A stretch of DNA of 11,986 nt from Candidatus Nanopelagicaceae bacterium (GCA_947490625.1 CANLHC010000018.1:1-11986); one strand, 5' to 3'; positions 1 to 6,987 are shown, counted from the first letter of the stretch. Notes: generated by a model not told the origin, from the letters alone. A program made the numbers and translations.

Positions 1-161
1 GTCGTCGCGCTATGAAGTCAGCAACTGACAATGCTGATGAGTTAATCAAGTCGCTCACACGACTTGCGAATGCGGCCCGTCAAGCCGAAATTACCCAGGA
101 AATCAGTGAAATTGTTGGCGGCGCAGATGCGTTGTCATCAGCTAGTGCAGGGAGTGAATGA
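1..161 (+). CDS. atpG: ATP synthase F1 gamma subunit, C-terminal end (partial)
   Basis: This is the last 52 codons of the gamma subunit, the central rotor shaft of F1 that couples c-ring rotation to catalysis in the beta subunits. The readable frame begins at base 3 and ends at TGA 159-161; the start lies before the window. The stretch RRAMKSATDNADEL followed by EITQEISEIVGGADAL is the conserved C-terminal helix of gamma, which inserts into the alpha3beta3 ring. A short tail of about a dozen Ser/Ala-rich residues follows the usual end. The stop overlaps the first possible atpD start as ATGA (158-161), as expected in the atp operon order gamma-beta-epsilon. Identification is firm; nothing can be said about the missing N-terminus. 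Confidence 0.95.
   Translation, partial: RRAMKSATDNADELIKSLTRLANAARQAEITQEISEIVGGADALSSASAGSE
150..154 (+). promoter_or_regulatory. Shine-Dalgarno site of atpD (GGGAG)
   Basis: GGGAG lies inside the last codons of atpG. It is 3 nt from the ATG at 158 but 6 nt from the adjacent in-frame ATG at 161. The second spacing is the more usual one, so the real atpD start may be 161 (MSATGKGR...), one codon inside the longest frame. Confidence 0.6.
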
Positions 162-1579
162 TGTCAGCAACAGGTAAAGGCCGCGTAGCCCGAGTTATTG
201 GTCCGGTAGTGGATATTGAATTCCCCGCCGACTCAATGCCTTCGATCTTTAACGCCCTTCACGTAGAGACCACCATGAGTGGAACTACCCGAACCTTGAC
301 GCTAGAAGTAGCGCAGCACATTGGTGACAACCTTGTGCGCGCGATCTCTATGCAGCCAACAGATGGAATGGTCCGTGGTGCCGAAGTATCAGATACCGGC
401 GCTGCGATCTCAGTCCCTGTCGGTGATGTCACTAAGGGTCACGTCTTTAACACACTTGGCGAATCCCTCGACGTCCCAACGTCATCTCTTGATATCAAGG
501 AGCGCTGGCCAATTCACCGTAATGCACCAGCATTCGATCAACTTGAGTCAAAGACAGAGATGTTTGAGACAGGTATCAAAGTTATTGACCTTCTCACACC
601 ATATGTAAAGGGCGGAAAGATCGGCCTCTTCGGTGGTGCTGGTGTAGGTAAGACAGTTCTTATTCAGGAAATGATTTATCGCGTAGCTGAAAACTTCGGT
701 GGTGTATCTGTATTCGCCGGTGTTGGTGAGCGTACTCGTGAAGGTAACGACTTGTTCCTTGAAATGACTGAGACTGGCGTTATCAATAAGACCGCCTTGG
801 TCTTCGGTCAGATGGATGAGCCACCTGGCACGCGTCTTCGTGTTGCTCTCTCTGCACTCACAATGGCTGAGTACTTCCGCGATGTTCAGAAGCAGGACGT
901 TCTCCTCTTCATCGATAACATCTTCCGCTTTACTCAGGCAGGTTCTGAAGTATCAACACTGCTTGGCCGTATGCCATCTGCTGTGGGATACCAGCCAACA
1001 CTTGCAGATGAGATGGGTCAGCTCCAAGAGCGCATCACATCAACACGTGGTCACTCAATTACATCTATGCAGGCAATTTACGTTCCTGCAGATGACATCA
1101 CCGACCCAGCTCCACACACAACATTCGCCCACCTTGATGCAACAACAGTGTTGTCTCGTCCGATCTCAGAGCTTGGTATCTACCCAGCTGTGGATCCACT
1201 TGACTCAACATCACGCATCTTGGATCCACGCTATATCGGCGAGCAGCACTTCCGTGTTGCAAACCGCATTAAGCAGATCTTGCAGCGCTACAAAGATCTT
1301 CAAGACATCATCGCTATCTTGGGTATCGATGAACTTTCAGAAGAAGATCGCATTCTTGTAGGACGCGCACGTCGCATCCAGCGCTTCTTGTCACAGAACA
1401 CATTCGTTGCAAAGGTCTTTACCGGCCTCGATGGATCATTCGTTCCTCTATCAGAGACGATCGAAGCATTCGAAGCACTTGCAGATGGAAAGTACGATCA
1501 CATTCCAGAGCAGGCATTCTTCATGTGCGGTGGACTCGATGATGTTGAGCGCAAGGCCGCAGAATTGGCAAAGGGATAA
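158..1579 (+). CDS. atpD: ATP synthase F1 beta subunit
   Basis: This is the catalytic subunit of the F1Fo ATP synthase, carrying the ATP-forming sites in the cytoplasmic F1 head. The 473 residues match the usual length. The N-terminal beta-barrel covers about residues 1-85, followed by the nucleotide-binding domain with the P-loop GGAGVGKT (159-166), the catalytic Glu191 in GERTREG, and Walker B LLFIDN (249-254). The C-terminal helical domain carries a textbook DELSEED (391-397), the lever that contacts gamma and epsilon. The gene overlaps the atpG stop by 4 bp and ends 2 bp before atpC, so it is co-translated in the atp operon. Two adjacent ATGs (158 and 161) are possible starts; SD spacing favours 161. 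Nothing is odd about the protein. Confidence 0.98.
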   Translation: MMSATGKGRVARVIGPVVDIEFPADSMPSIFNALHVETTMSGTTRTLTLEVAQHIGDNLVRAISMQPTDGMVRGAEVSDTGAAISVPVGDVTKGHVFNTLGESLDVPTSSLDIKERWPIHRNAPAFDQLESKTEMFETGIKVIDLLTPYVKGGKIGLFGGAGVGKTVLIQEMIYRVAENFGGVSVFAGVGERTREGNDLFLEMTETGVINKTALVFGQMDEPPGTRLRVALSALTMAEYFRDVQKQDVLLFIDNIFRFTQAGSEVSTLLGRMPSAVGYQPTLADEMGQLQERITSTRGHSITSMQAIYVPADDITDPAPHTTFAHLDATTVLSRPISELGIYPAVDPLDSTSRILDPRYIGEQHFRVANRIKQILQRYKDLQDIIAILGIDELSEEDRILVGRARRIQRFLSQNTFVAKVFTGLDGSFVPLSETIEAFEALADGKYDHIPEQAFFMCGGLDDVERKAAELAKG

Positions 1580-1581
1580 CA

Positions 1582-1833
1582 ATGGCTCTTACCGTCGCAC
1601 TAGTATCGCCAACACAGAAGGTATGGAGCGGAGAAGCAGTATTTATCTCTGCCCGTACCACTGAAGGAGATCTCGGAGTTCTTCCGGGGCACGCTCCGTT
1701 GTTTGGCGTACTAGTCGACGGAGCCGTAAACATTAAGGGTGTTGATGGAAGTAACACCGAGTTCATTGTCAGCGGCGGATTCTTATCTGTCTCTAACGAC
1801 CGCGTCTCGATTCTTACAGAGAGCGTTAACTAA
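1582..1833 (+). CDS. atpC: ATP synthase F1 epsilon subunit, short form
   Basis: This is the epsilon subunit of F1, which sits on gamma and the c-ring. The N-terminal beta-sandwich is recognisable from LTVALVSPTQKVWSGEA, the GDLGVLPGHAPL motif and the closing IVSGGFLSVSNDRVSILTE. The protein is only 83 residues, whereas the E. coli subunit is about 139 and the mycobacterial one about 121. The chain stops where the sandwich ends, so the C-terminal helical hairpin is absent. That region restrains ATP hydrolysis in many bacteria, so regulation must differ here (inference). AAGGG at 1571-1575, inside the atpD end, is a well-spaced ribosome site. The gene closes the atp operon and faces glpX across 10 bp, with an inverted repeat at the junction. 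No frameshift is needed to explain the length: the frame ends at a clean TAA. Confidence 0.95.
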   Translation: MALTVALVSPTQKVWSGEAVFISARTTEGDLGVLPGHAPLFGVLVDGAVNIKGVDGSNTEFIVSGGFLSVSNDRVSILTESVN

Positions 1834-1834
1834 C

Positions 1835-1858
1835 CGCCACTTTTTACTTTAAGTGGTG
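1835..1858. terminator. Inverted repeat between convergent atpC and glpX, possible shared terminator
   Basis: CGCCACTT (1835-1842) pairs with AAGTGGTG (1851-1858): 8 bp with one G-U pair and an 8-nt T-rich loop. It starts right after the atpC stop, and its loop contains the glpX stop codon, so it could serve both directions. A long T tract does not follow on the + strand, so terminator function is only plausible. Confidence 0.45.
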
Positions 1859-2761
1859 CTGCGTTTCAATCTTACGCACAGTCTTTGATTTTCCGCGCAT
1901 AACAAGTGAGTGGCTTATCGCTCCAAATGGTGTGTAGCGAATTCCCTTCACAAGTTCACCATCTGTGATTCCAGTTGCTGCGATAAAGACATCCTCTGAA
2001 TTACACAAATCCTTTGTTGTAAGAATGCGGGAATCATTGACTCCATTTAGGTGGAGCTGGCCTTGGATTGAGCCGCCGAGGCAGATCATGGCCGCAGCGG
2101 TGATTACTCCCTCAGGAGTACCGCCGATTCCCATAAGCAGATCAACGCCCGAGTCAGGCAATGCTGTCTCAATTGCTGCAGCAACGTCACCATCTTGAAT
2201 TAAACGAATTCTTGCTCCTGCTTGCCTGATCTCGGCGATTAATTCTGCATGTCGCGGACGGTTGAGTAGCACAACAGTCACATCACTAATTGCTAAGTTT
2301 TTTGCACGTGCAACTGCGCTGATGTTCTCGGCAACGCTTGCCTTGATGTCGATGGCATGTGCTGCTGCTGGGCCTGTAACCAATTTATTCATATAAAAAC
2401 TATCCTGCGGATCAAACATAGTTCCGCGAGGGGCTACTGCGATAACGCTGATTGCTCCATTTACTCCTTGAGCTGTCAGAGAAGTTCCATCGATAGGGTC
2501 GACAGCCACATCGCAATGAGGACCTTCGCCATTACCGACGTTCTCACCATTGTGGAGCATCGGCGCATTATCTTTTTCGCCCTCGCCAATGACAACAACA
2601 CCGTTCATATCAACGGTATTGATCATGGCGCGCATTGCTGCAACTGCTGCACCGTCGGCTAGATCTTTATCGCCACGACCAACCCATGGCGCGGCAGCCA
2701 ATGCGGCCGTCTCTGTTACTCGAACGAGTTCAAGTGCGAGGTTACGATCTGGAATTGCCAT
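1844..2761 (-). CDS. glpX: Class II fructose-1,6-bisphosphatase (GlpX type)
   Basis: This cytoplasmic enzyme hydrolyses fructose-1,6-bisphosphate to fructose-6-phosphate, the committed step of gluconeogenesis. The 305 residues are close to the family's usual 320-340. Metal and phosphate motifs are intact: DKDLADGAAV (31-40, with Asp36), GEGEKDNAPML (59-69), VDPIDGTS (87-94) and GIGGTPEGV (211-219, with Glu217). These are GlpX signatures, distinct from class I Fbp. The ATG is 2 bp after the murA stop, and GGGAG inside the end of murA gives a good ribosome site, so glpX is translated from the murA message. The C-terminus HHLK is encoded within the junction hairpin shared with atpC. In M. tuberculosis glpX (Rv1099c) is not beside the atp genes, so placement between atpC and murA is lineage-specific (from memory). 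Confidence 0.96.
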   Translation of the reverse strand: MAIPDRNLALELVRVTETAALAAAPWVGRGDKDLADGAAVAAMRAMINTVDMNGVVVIGEGEKDNAPMLHNGENVGNGEGPHCDVAVDPIDGTSLTAQGVNGAISVIAVAPRGTMFDPQDSFYMNKLVTGPAAAHAIDIKASVAENISAVARAKNLAISDVTVVLLNRPRHAELIAEIRQAGARIRLIQDGDVAAAIETALPDSGVDLLMGIGGTPEGVITAAAMICLGGSIQGQLHLNGVNDSRILTTKDLCNSEDVFIAATGITDGELVKGIRYTPFGAISHSLVMRGKSKTVRKIETQHHLK

Positions 2762-2763
2762 GA

Positions 2764-4053
2764 TTACTCCCGACTCACGTGCGCACCTAAGCGCACTAGC
2801 TCTTCTGCAAAGCGTGGATATCCGCGGTCAATATGGAAAGCACCATCAACTGTAGTCACACCCTCTGCAACAAGGGCTGCAAGAACTAGCCCAGCCCCGG
2901 CACGAATATCGGTAGCTTCAACAGGAGCGCCCGATAACTGCTTAATTCCGTGGATTGAGACATGATGGCCATCGACGTGAATCTGTGCACCTAATCGACT
3001 GAGTTCATTGACAAACATGAAGCGTGATTCAAAGACATTTTCAGTCACCATCGAATCACCATTGGCGATTGCATTTAAGGTGATGATAAATGGCAGTAAA
3101 TCCGTTGCAAAACCAGGATAGGGAAGTGTTGCTACATCAATTGCAGTAGGCCGGTGATCCATCTTTACTCGAACACCATCGGCGGTGGAGGTCACAATTG
3201 CTCCAGCTGATGTGAGTTTTTCTAGCATTACTTCCATATGATCAATGCGAGCACCATGAATGGTGATATCACCTTGCGTCATAACAGCTGCAAATGCCCA
3301 TGTACCGGCGATAATCCGATCTGTAATTGTTGTGTGCTCGGTTGGGTGAAGTTCTTTGACACCTGTGATCGTGATGATCGGCGATCCTAGCCCTTCGATC
3401 TTTGCACCCATCGCGATAAGGAATTCACCTAGATCAACGAGATCCGGTTCACGTGCGGCATTTTCAATTGTGGTAATTCCCTTAGCAAGAACTGCTGCAG
3501 TCATGAGATTTTCAGTTGCACCCACGCTAGGGAAATCAAGTGAAATCTCAGCGCCGATTAATCCCTGTGGTGCTTCAGCAATCACATAGCCATGCTCAAC
3601 ATGTGCGATCGCACCAAGTGACTCAAGTCCCTTGATATGAAAATCTAATCCGCGAGAACCAATTGCATCTCCACCGGGCAGAGCAACTTCTGCGCGACCA
3701 ACGCGAGCAACCAAGGGACCCAGAACGTTAATTGATGCTCGCATTTTTCGGACTAGGTCATAATCGGCGCGGTGTGCTGGCCTAACAGGAACGTCGATAG
3801 TCAAGACGGATCCATCACGTGTGATGACGCATCCAAGTCGCTTGAGGAGATCTGACATGATCTCGACATCGGCAATTTCAGGAACATTTCTGATTGTGGT
3901 TTTGCCGGCAGCAAGAAGAGAGGCGGCCATTAATTTGAGGACGGAGTTTTTTGCTCCTCCTACATGGACCTCACCGACGAGCCTGGCTCCGCCCTCAATA
4001 CGAAAGCGATCATCCATGAGGGGGTGTGAGCGGAGATCCTGCTGAGGTGCCAT
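2764..4053 (-). CDS. murA: UDP-N-acetylglucosamine 1-carboxyvinyltransferase MurA, Asp-type active site
   Basis: MurA transfers enolpyruvate from PEP to UDP-GlcNAc, the first committed step of peptidoglycan synthesis, in the cytoplasm. At 429 residues it has full length. The signature GGAKNS (32-37, with catalytic Lys35-Asn36), GATENL (178-183) and YPGFATDL (312-319, with Asp318) are present. The active-site loop reads PGGDAIGSRG, with Asp129 (codon 3667-3669) where most bacteria have Cys (E. coli Cys115). Fosfomycin alkylates that Cys; the natural Asp in M. tuberculosis MurA makes it resistant, and the same is predicted here. The start at 4053 has no Shine-Dalgarno but has TAGAAT 6 nt upstream, which suggests a leaderless transcript. 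An internal Met13 (4017) would start closer to the conserved FRIEGG. The gene is upstream of and coupled to glpX. Confidence 0.97.
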   Translation of the reverse strand: MAPQQDLRSHPLMDDRFRIEGGARLVGEVHVGGAKNSVLKLMAASLLAAGKTTIRNVPEIADVEIMSDLLKRLGCVITRDGSVLTIDVPVRPAHRADYDLVRKMRASINVLGPLVARVGRAEVALPGGDAIGSRGLDFHIKGLESLGAIAHVEHGYVIAEAPQGLIGAEISLDFPSVGATENLMTAAVLAKGITTIENAAREPDLVDLGEFLIAMGAKIEGLGSPIITITGVKELHPTEHTTITDRIIAGTWAFAAVMTQGDITIHGARIDHMEVMLEKLTSAGAIVTSTADGVRVKMDHRPTAIDVATLPYPGFATDLLPFIITLNAIANGDSMVTENVFESRFMFVNELSRLGAQIHVDGHHVSIHGIKQLSGAPVEATDIRAGAGLVLAALVAEGVTTVDGAFHIDRGYPRFAEELVRLGAHVSRE

Positions 4054-4059
4054 AGAAGC

Positions 4060-4065
4060 ATTCTA
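4060..4065 (-). promoter_or_regulatory. -10 box of murA-glpX (TAGAAT)
   Basis: On the minus strand TAGAAT is followed by 6 nt and then the murA ATG. The expected transcription start is therefore at or next to the A of the ATG, giving a leaderless message. No convincing TTGACA-like -35 is seen; it would fall inside the divergent gene. Confidence 0.6.
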
Positions 4066-4069
4066 CTTA

Positions 4070-4075
4070 TAGGCT
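4070..4075 (+). promoter_or_regulatory. -10 box of the adenosyltransferase gene (TAGGCT)
   Basis: TAGGCT (TANNNT type) ends 6 nt before the ATG at 4082, matching the spacing of the murA -10 box on the other strand. The two boxes sit 4 bp apart in a 28-bp divergent gap, so both genes are predicted to be leaderless and their promoters must overlap. Confidence 0.5.
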
Positions 4076-4081
4076 AGGGCC

Positions 4082-4654
4082 ATGGTTAATCTCACGCGCA
4101 TTTACACAAAGACAGGCGATGACGGCACAACTTCTCTTGGGGATATGAGCCGCACATCAAAGAATGACCCACGCTTAGAGGCGTATGCAACAGTTGATGA
4201 AGCTAATTCCAGCATTGGTGTCGTGCTTTCAACGGATGAGTTAACAGAAGATATCCGCGCGCTTCTCGTTCGGATTCAAAACGACCTCTTTGATGTTGGT
4301 GCAGATCTGTGTACTCCCGTCACAGATGCTCCAGCATTTGAACCATTACGCGTTCTGGAATCACAGATTGTTTATCTGGAAGCTGCTATTGATAAATACA
4401 ATTCTGAGCTCGAGTCATTGCGTTCCTTTGTTCTTCCATCTGGAACTCCTGCAGCTGCCCATCTACATGTAGCTCGTACCGTAGTGCGCCGAGCAGAGCG
4501 ATGCACGTGGGCTGCAATTCACGCATTTGGTGGAGGCGTTAATCCTCTGACAGCAAAATATCTCAATCGCTGTTCAGACTTGCTCTTTGTTTTGGCTCGT
4601 GTAGCTAATAAAGAAATCGGAGATCAACTCTGGGTCCCTGGAGCAAATCGCTAA
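4082..4654 (+). CDS. pduO: PduO/MMAB-type ATP:cob(I)alamin adenosyltransferase
   Basis: This enzyme transfers the adenosyl group of ATP to cob(I)alamin, making coenzyme B12, and acts as a cytoplasmic trimer. The 190 residues are the usual length. Family motifs are all present: the ATP-binding N-terminus TKTGDDGTTSLGD (9-21), RTVVRRAER (132-140) with the conserved Arg/Glu pair, and YLNRCSDLLFVLAR (160-173). The protein is a helical bundle with no signal peptide. The gene diverges from murA; in M. tuberculosis the homologue Rv1314c also neighbours murA (Rv1315), which supports an actinobacterial origin. It may serve an AdoCbl-dependent mutase or ribonucleotide reductase elsewhere; none is in this window. 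Its TAA shares CTAA with the stop of the convergent secreted-protein gene. The symbol follows the family; many genomes leave it unnamed. Confidence 0.93.
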   Translation: MVNLTRIYTKTGDDGTTSLGDMSRTSKNDPRLEAYATVDEANSSIGVVLSTDELTEDIRALLVRIQNDLFDVGADLCTPVTDAPAFEPLRVLESQIVYLEAAIDKYNSELESLRSFVLPSGTPAAAHLHVARTVVRRAERCTWAAIHAFGGGVNPLTAKYLNRCSDLLFVLARVANKEIGDQLWVPGANR

Positions 4655-5283
4655 CGACCGATATATGAGTTACTTGGGACTCTCTCGGTTGTCTGATTTT
4701 GGTGGCAGACGACAGCAGTAGGGACAACTGCAACTGTTGGAGCGTATGCAACACCCGATCGCAGGACAACTGTTGCTACCTCTTTGGCAGCAGAAGTCTT
4801 CACAAGTGTGCGCAACATTCCCATTGTAAGAAAAGAATTGGGAATGTCTGGGTTTGGTGACTTTACCTCTGATTCGATCTCCCAATATACGCAACCGATT
4901 TTTGACGCTACTTGAATCCGGCCACAGGAAAATTCCTTGCACACCTTGAGTGCTCTAGCTAACGCGGCGTCACCTGCTGCCACATTCATCATGGTCTCAA
5001 CAGATGGCGTGCGCCAATAAATGTTATCTATCACCTTAAAACCCTTAGGCGGCCACTTAGCAGCAGGTGATGGCGCTGCTGGCTTCTTTTTAGAACTCGG
5101 CTTCTTGGTTACCTTTTTCGTTGGCGTTGGACTCGCCTTCGGAGTTGAGCTTGCTGTTGGGCTTGCTGTTGGGCTTGGTGAATCAGTGACCGTAGGTGTT
5201 GGGGCAGGAGATTCGGTTACTGCAAAACTTTGTACAGGAATCAGAGTCAGGGATAGCGAAAGGGCGACAGATAAAAGTTTCAT
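4651..5283 (-). CDS. Secreted Pro/Ser/Thr-rich protein of unknown function
   Basis: I do not recognise this 210-aa protein. It begins with a clear Sec signal peptide, a Lys followed by a Leu/Ser/Ala-rich core, and a plausible cut after SFA (residue 21). A low-complexity linker of Pro, Thr and Ser (about 24-55) follows, then a Lys-rich patch (56-67) that could hold onto wall or membrane anions. The C-terminal domain (about 76-210) has four cysteines (115, 120, 131, 193), enough for two disulfides outside the cell, and is Val/Ala-rich near its end. No lipobox or sortase motif is visible. Its ATG overlaps the permease TGA (5280-5283), with GGAG 7 nt upstream, so it is co-translated with the ABC exporter. 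It could be an exporter accessory protein or merely read from the same message. The 3' end overlaps the adenosyltransferase gene by 4 bp. Confidence 0.85.
   Translation of the reverse strand: MKLLSVALSLSLTLIPVQSFAVTESPAPTPTVTDSPSPTASPTASSTPKASPTPTKKVTKKPSSKKKPAAPSPAAKWPPKGFKVIDNIYWRTPSVETMMNVAAGDAALARALKVCKEFSCGRIQVASKIGCVYWEIESEVKSPNPDIPNSFLTMGMLRTLVKTSAAKEVATVVLRSGVAYAPTVAVVPTAVVCHQNQTTERVPSNSYIGR
5149..5178. repeat. 12-bp tandem repeat in the linker of the secreted protein
   Basis: GCTTGCTGTTGG occurs twice in a row (5149-5160, 5161-5172) and continues as GCTTGG. On the coding strand it encodes part of the Ser-Pro-Thr-Ala linker. This is a likely site of slippage and length variation; it is 12 bp, so gain or loss keeps frame. 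Confidence 0.8.
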
Positions 5284-6092
5284 CGATCACTCCATCTAAA
5301 GGTCCGTAGTGAAAAAAGAAGGCCAATTACAAGCCAGATCAGAATTATAGTAAATGACTTTCCAATCTCCCATTGACCCGCAACCTCCTGTGAGGCAAAT
5401 GAATCTGGAAGAAAGACTGATCGCATGGCTTGAGTCATCCATTTGAGAGGGAAGATTGCACCGACCTGCTGCATCCATCCAGGTAATTGAGTAAATATGA
5501 AGAAGACCCCACTAATAAATTGAAGAACGATCACTATCGGTGAAACAACAGCAGATGCGCCACGACCACTCTTTGGTACTGCAGAGAAAGCGATACCCAG
5601 TGTGGTTGCAGCAGCACTTCCAAGAATAATCAGCCATGTAAATGTGAACCATTTATATGGATCTGTAGGAATATCAACACCAAAGAAGGCGACGCCAGCA
5701 ATGAGAAGCAGTAGAACTTGAATCAACATTGTGACAAAGACGAGAATGGATTTACCAATAAAATAACTGGTGGCAGCCATCGGCGTTCCGCGTAGACGCT
5801 TGAGCGAACCAAATTCGCGCTCAATTGGAATCATAATCGCAAGATTCTGAAAGCCAGAATTTACAAGGCCAGAGGCAATCATGCCCGCGACGAAATACTG
5901 GCTAAAGTTGACACCGGGTGCGATATCTTGAGAAAAGACAGAGCCAAAAATTGCGAGAAGAATGAGAGGGAAGGCGATAGTAAATACGACGGATTCTCTC
6001 TGTCGCATAAATTGCCTGATCTCAATATTTCCGCGCAGCAGGCCCAATTTGAGAGTGGATGGAGTGCGATCTTTTGTCGTAGATCTATTCAT
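5280..6092 (-). CDS. ABC-2 type exporter permease
   Basis: This is the membrane subunit of an ABC exporter of the DrrB/NodJ-like ABC-2 class; substrate unknown. The start chosen is the ATG at 6092 (MNRSTTKDRT, 270 aa), because GGAG lies 6 nt upstream and it overlaps the end of the ATPase gene by 8 bp. A TTG at 6104 would add four residues. Six membrane segments can be read at about 35-53, 66-86, 113-138, 150-171, 182-203 and 247-262. An amphipathic N-terminal helix carries RQFMRQRESVVF, the usual coupling region. EREFGSLKRLRGTPM (91-105) is the cytoplasmic loop typical of the class, and FPLKWMTQAMRSVFLPD (214-230) is the conserved segment before the last helix. It forms one transporter with the ATPase upstream; drug, lipid or polysaccharide export cannot be told apart. 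Confidence 0.9.
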   Translation of the reverse strand: MNRSTTKDRTPSTLKLGLLRGNIEIRQFMRQRESVVFTIAFPLILLAIFGSVFSQDIAPGVNFSQYFVAGMIASGLVNSGFQNLAIMIPIEREFGSLKRLRGTPMAATSYFIGKSILVFVTMLIQVLLLLIAGVAFFGVDIPTDPYKWFTFTWLIILGSAAATTLGIAFSAVPKSGRGASAVVSPIVIVLQFISGVFFIFTQLPGWMQQVGAIFPLKWMTQAMRSVFLPDSFASQEVAGQWEIGKSFTIILIWLVIGLLFSLRTFRWSDR

Positions 6093-6948
6093 CGGTCTCT
6101 CCAATCATTTCAAGATAAATATCTTCCAGAGTTGCGCGCTTAACAATAAGTTCGGGCACTTCGCCACCAAATCGTGCTGCGAGTTCTGCTACAAATGCGG
6201 TCGGGTGTGGCGCCTTCTCAATCCTTGTCACACCATTTTCTCTCCACGATACCTGGGCTAATGATGTTGCTCGACCGCCCAGCTCAGCAGGGGTCGAGAC
6301 TTCAATAATCTGCCCCTTGTTAATTACTGCAACGCGATCGGCAAGCGCCTCTGCCTCATCGAGATAGTGGGTAGTAAGAAGAATCGTGCGACCTTCAGAT
6401 TTAAGTTTTCTAATCAGCGACCAGAAATCACGTCGCGCTTTTGGATCAAAGCCAGTAGTCGGTTCATCGAGAAAGAGCAGCTCAGGATTTCCAATAATGC
6501 CCAGTGCTACATCGAGTCGACGGCGCTGTCCGCCTGAAAGGGTGCGCACCAGAGCGTCCGCCTTATCAGTCAGCCCCACTGCAGCGATGACTTCATCCGG
6601 ATCTCGCGGTTCTGAGTAGTAATGAGAAAAATGCTTCACACTCTCAGCAACGGTGAGATCTCCAGCATCATTACTTGTCTGCAGAACAATTCCGATGCGA
6701 TTTCTCCATTGCCTAGCTGCCAAGCCACCGATTGCCGGATCAACTCCTAAGACTTTTACATCACCGCTATCGCGTGTGCGAAAGCCCTCAAGAATCTCGA
6801 CAGTAGTTGATTTGCCAGCACCATTAGGGCCTAGAAGGGCGAAAATTTCCCCGCTAGAGACATGAAGGTCAATCCCACTCACTGCAGCGAGAGGGCCGTA
6901 ATTTTTTCTGAGCCCTTTGATATCAATCACCTGGTTCACACGTGTCAC
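6085..6948 (-). CDS. ABC exporter ATP-binding protein (DrrA/CcmA-like)
   Basis: This is the ATPase that powers the ABC-2 permease encoded next to it. All nucleotide-binding motifs are intact (numbering from a GTG at 6948, 287 aa): Walker A GPNGAGKS (40-47), Q-loop Gln90, signature LSGGQ (137-141), Walker B LFLDEP (158-163) and H-loop His194. The C-terminal RATLEDIYLEMIGETDE ends as in the daunorubicin-type exporters. The start is uncertain. The frame stays open to 7062, but that would run into the divergent gene at 6987 and add non-homologous sequence. GTGs at 6948, 6939 and 6930 are all possible, none with a good ribosome site. The first conserved residues are VIDIKGLRKNYG, so the start lies in 6930-6948. 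It overlaps the permease start by 8 bp. Confidence 0.93.
   Translation of the reverse strand: MTRVNQVIDIKGLRKNYGPLAAVSGIDLHVSSGEIFALLGPNGAGKSTTVEILEGFRTRDSGDVKVLGVDPAIGGLAARQWRNRIGIVLQTSNDAGDLTVAESVKHFSHYYSEPRDPDEVIAAVGLTDKADALVRTLSGGQRRRLDVALGIIGNPELLFLDEPTTGFDPKARRDFWSLIRKLKSEGRTILLTTHYLDEAEALADRVAVINKGQIIEVSTPAELGGRATSLAQVSWRENGVTRIEKAPHPTAFVAELAARFGGEVPELIVKRATLEDIYLEMIGETDE
6099..6102 (-). promoter_or_regulatory. Shine-Dalgarno site deciding the permease start
   Basis: GGAG on the minus strand, inside the last codons of the ATPase gene, lies 6 nt before the ATG at 6092. This favours 6092 over the TTG at 6104, which would overlap the site itself. Confidence 0.7.
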
Positions 6949-6976
6949 TGTGCCACATTGAGAGAGAAAGTGCGAG

Positions 6977-6987
6977 AAAATAGAATA
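6977..6987. promoter_or_regulatory. AT-rich divergent promoter core between the ABC operon and the zinc-ligand gene
   Basis: The stretch AAAATAGAATA reads TAGAAT on the plus strand (6981-6986) and TATTCT / TATTTT on the minus strand. The minus-strand boxes would start transcription about 20-28 nt before the ABC ATPase GTG at 6948. The plus-strand TAGAAT abuts the ATG at 6987, so it cannot give a normal leaderless start there. Confidence 0.4.

Noticed and set aside
816..1361. A 181-codon open frame on the plus strand.
   Set aside because: It is out of frame within atpD, whose translation is unmistakable, and its product is rich in Ser, Leu and Gln with no recognisable domain.
5021..5299. Gly/Val-rich 92-codon frame on the plus strand opposite the secreted protein.
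   Set aside because: Its composition simply mirrors the Pro/Thr/Ser repeat codons on the other strand, where the signal peptide, ribosome site and operon overlap are convincing.
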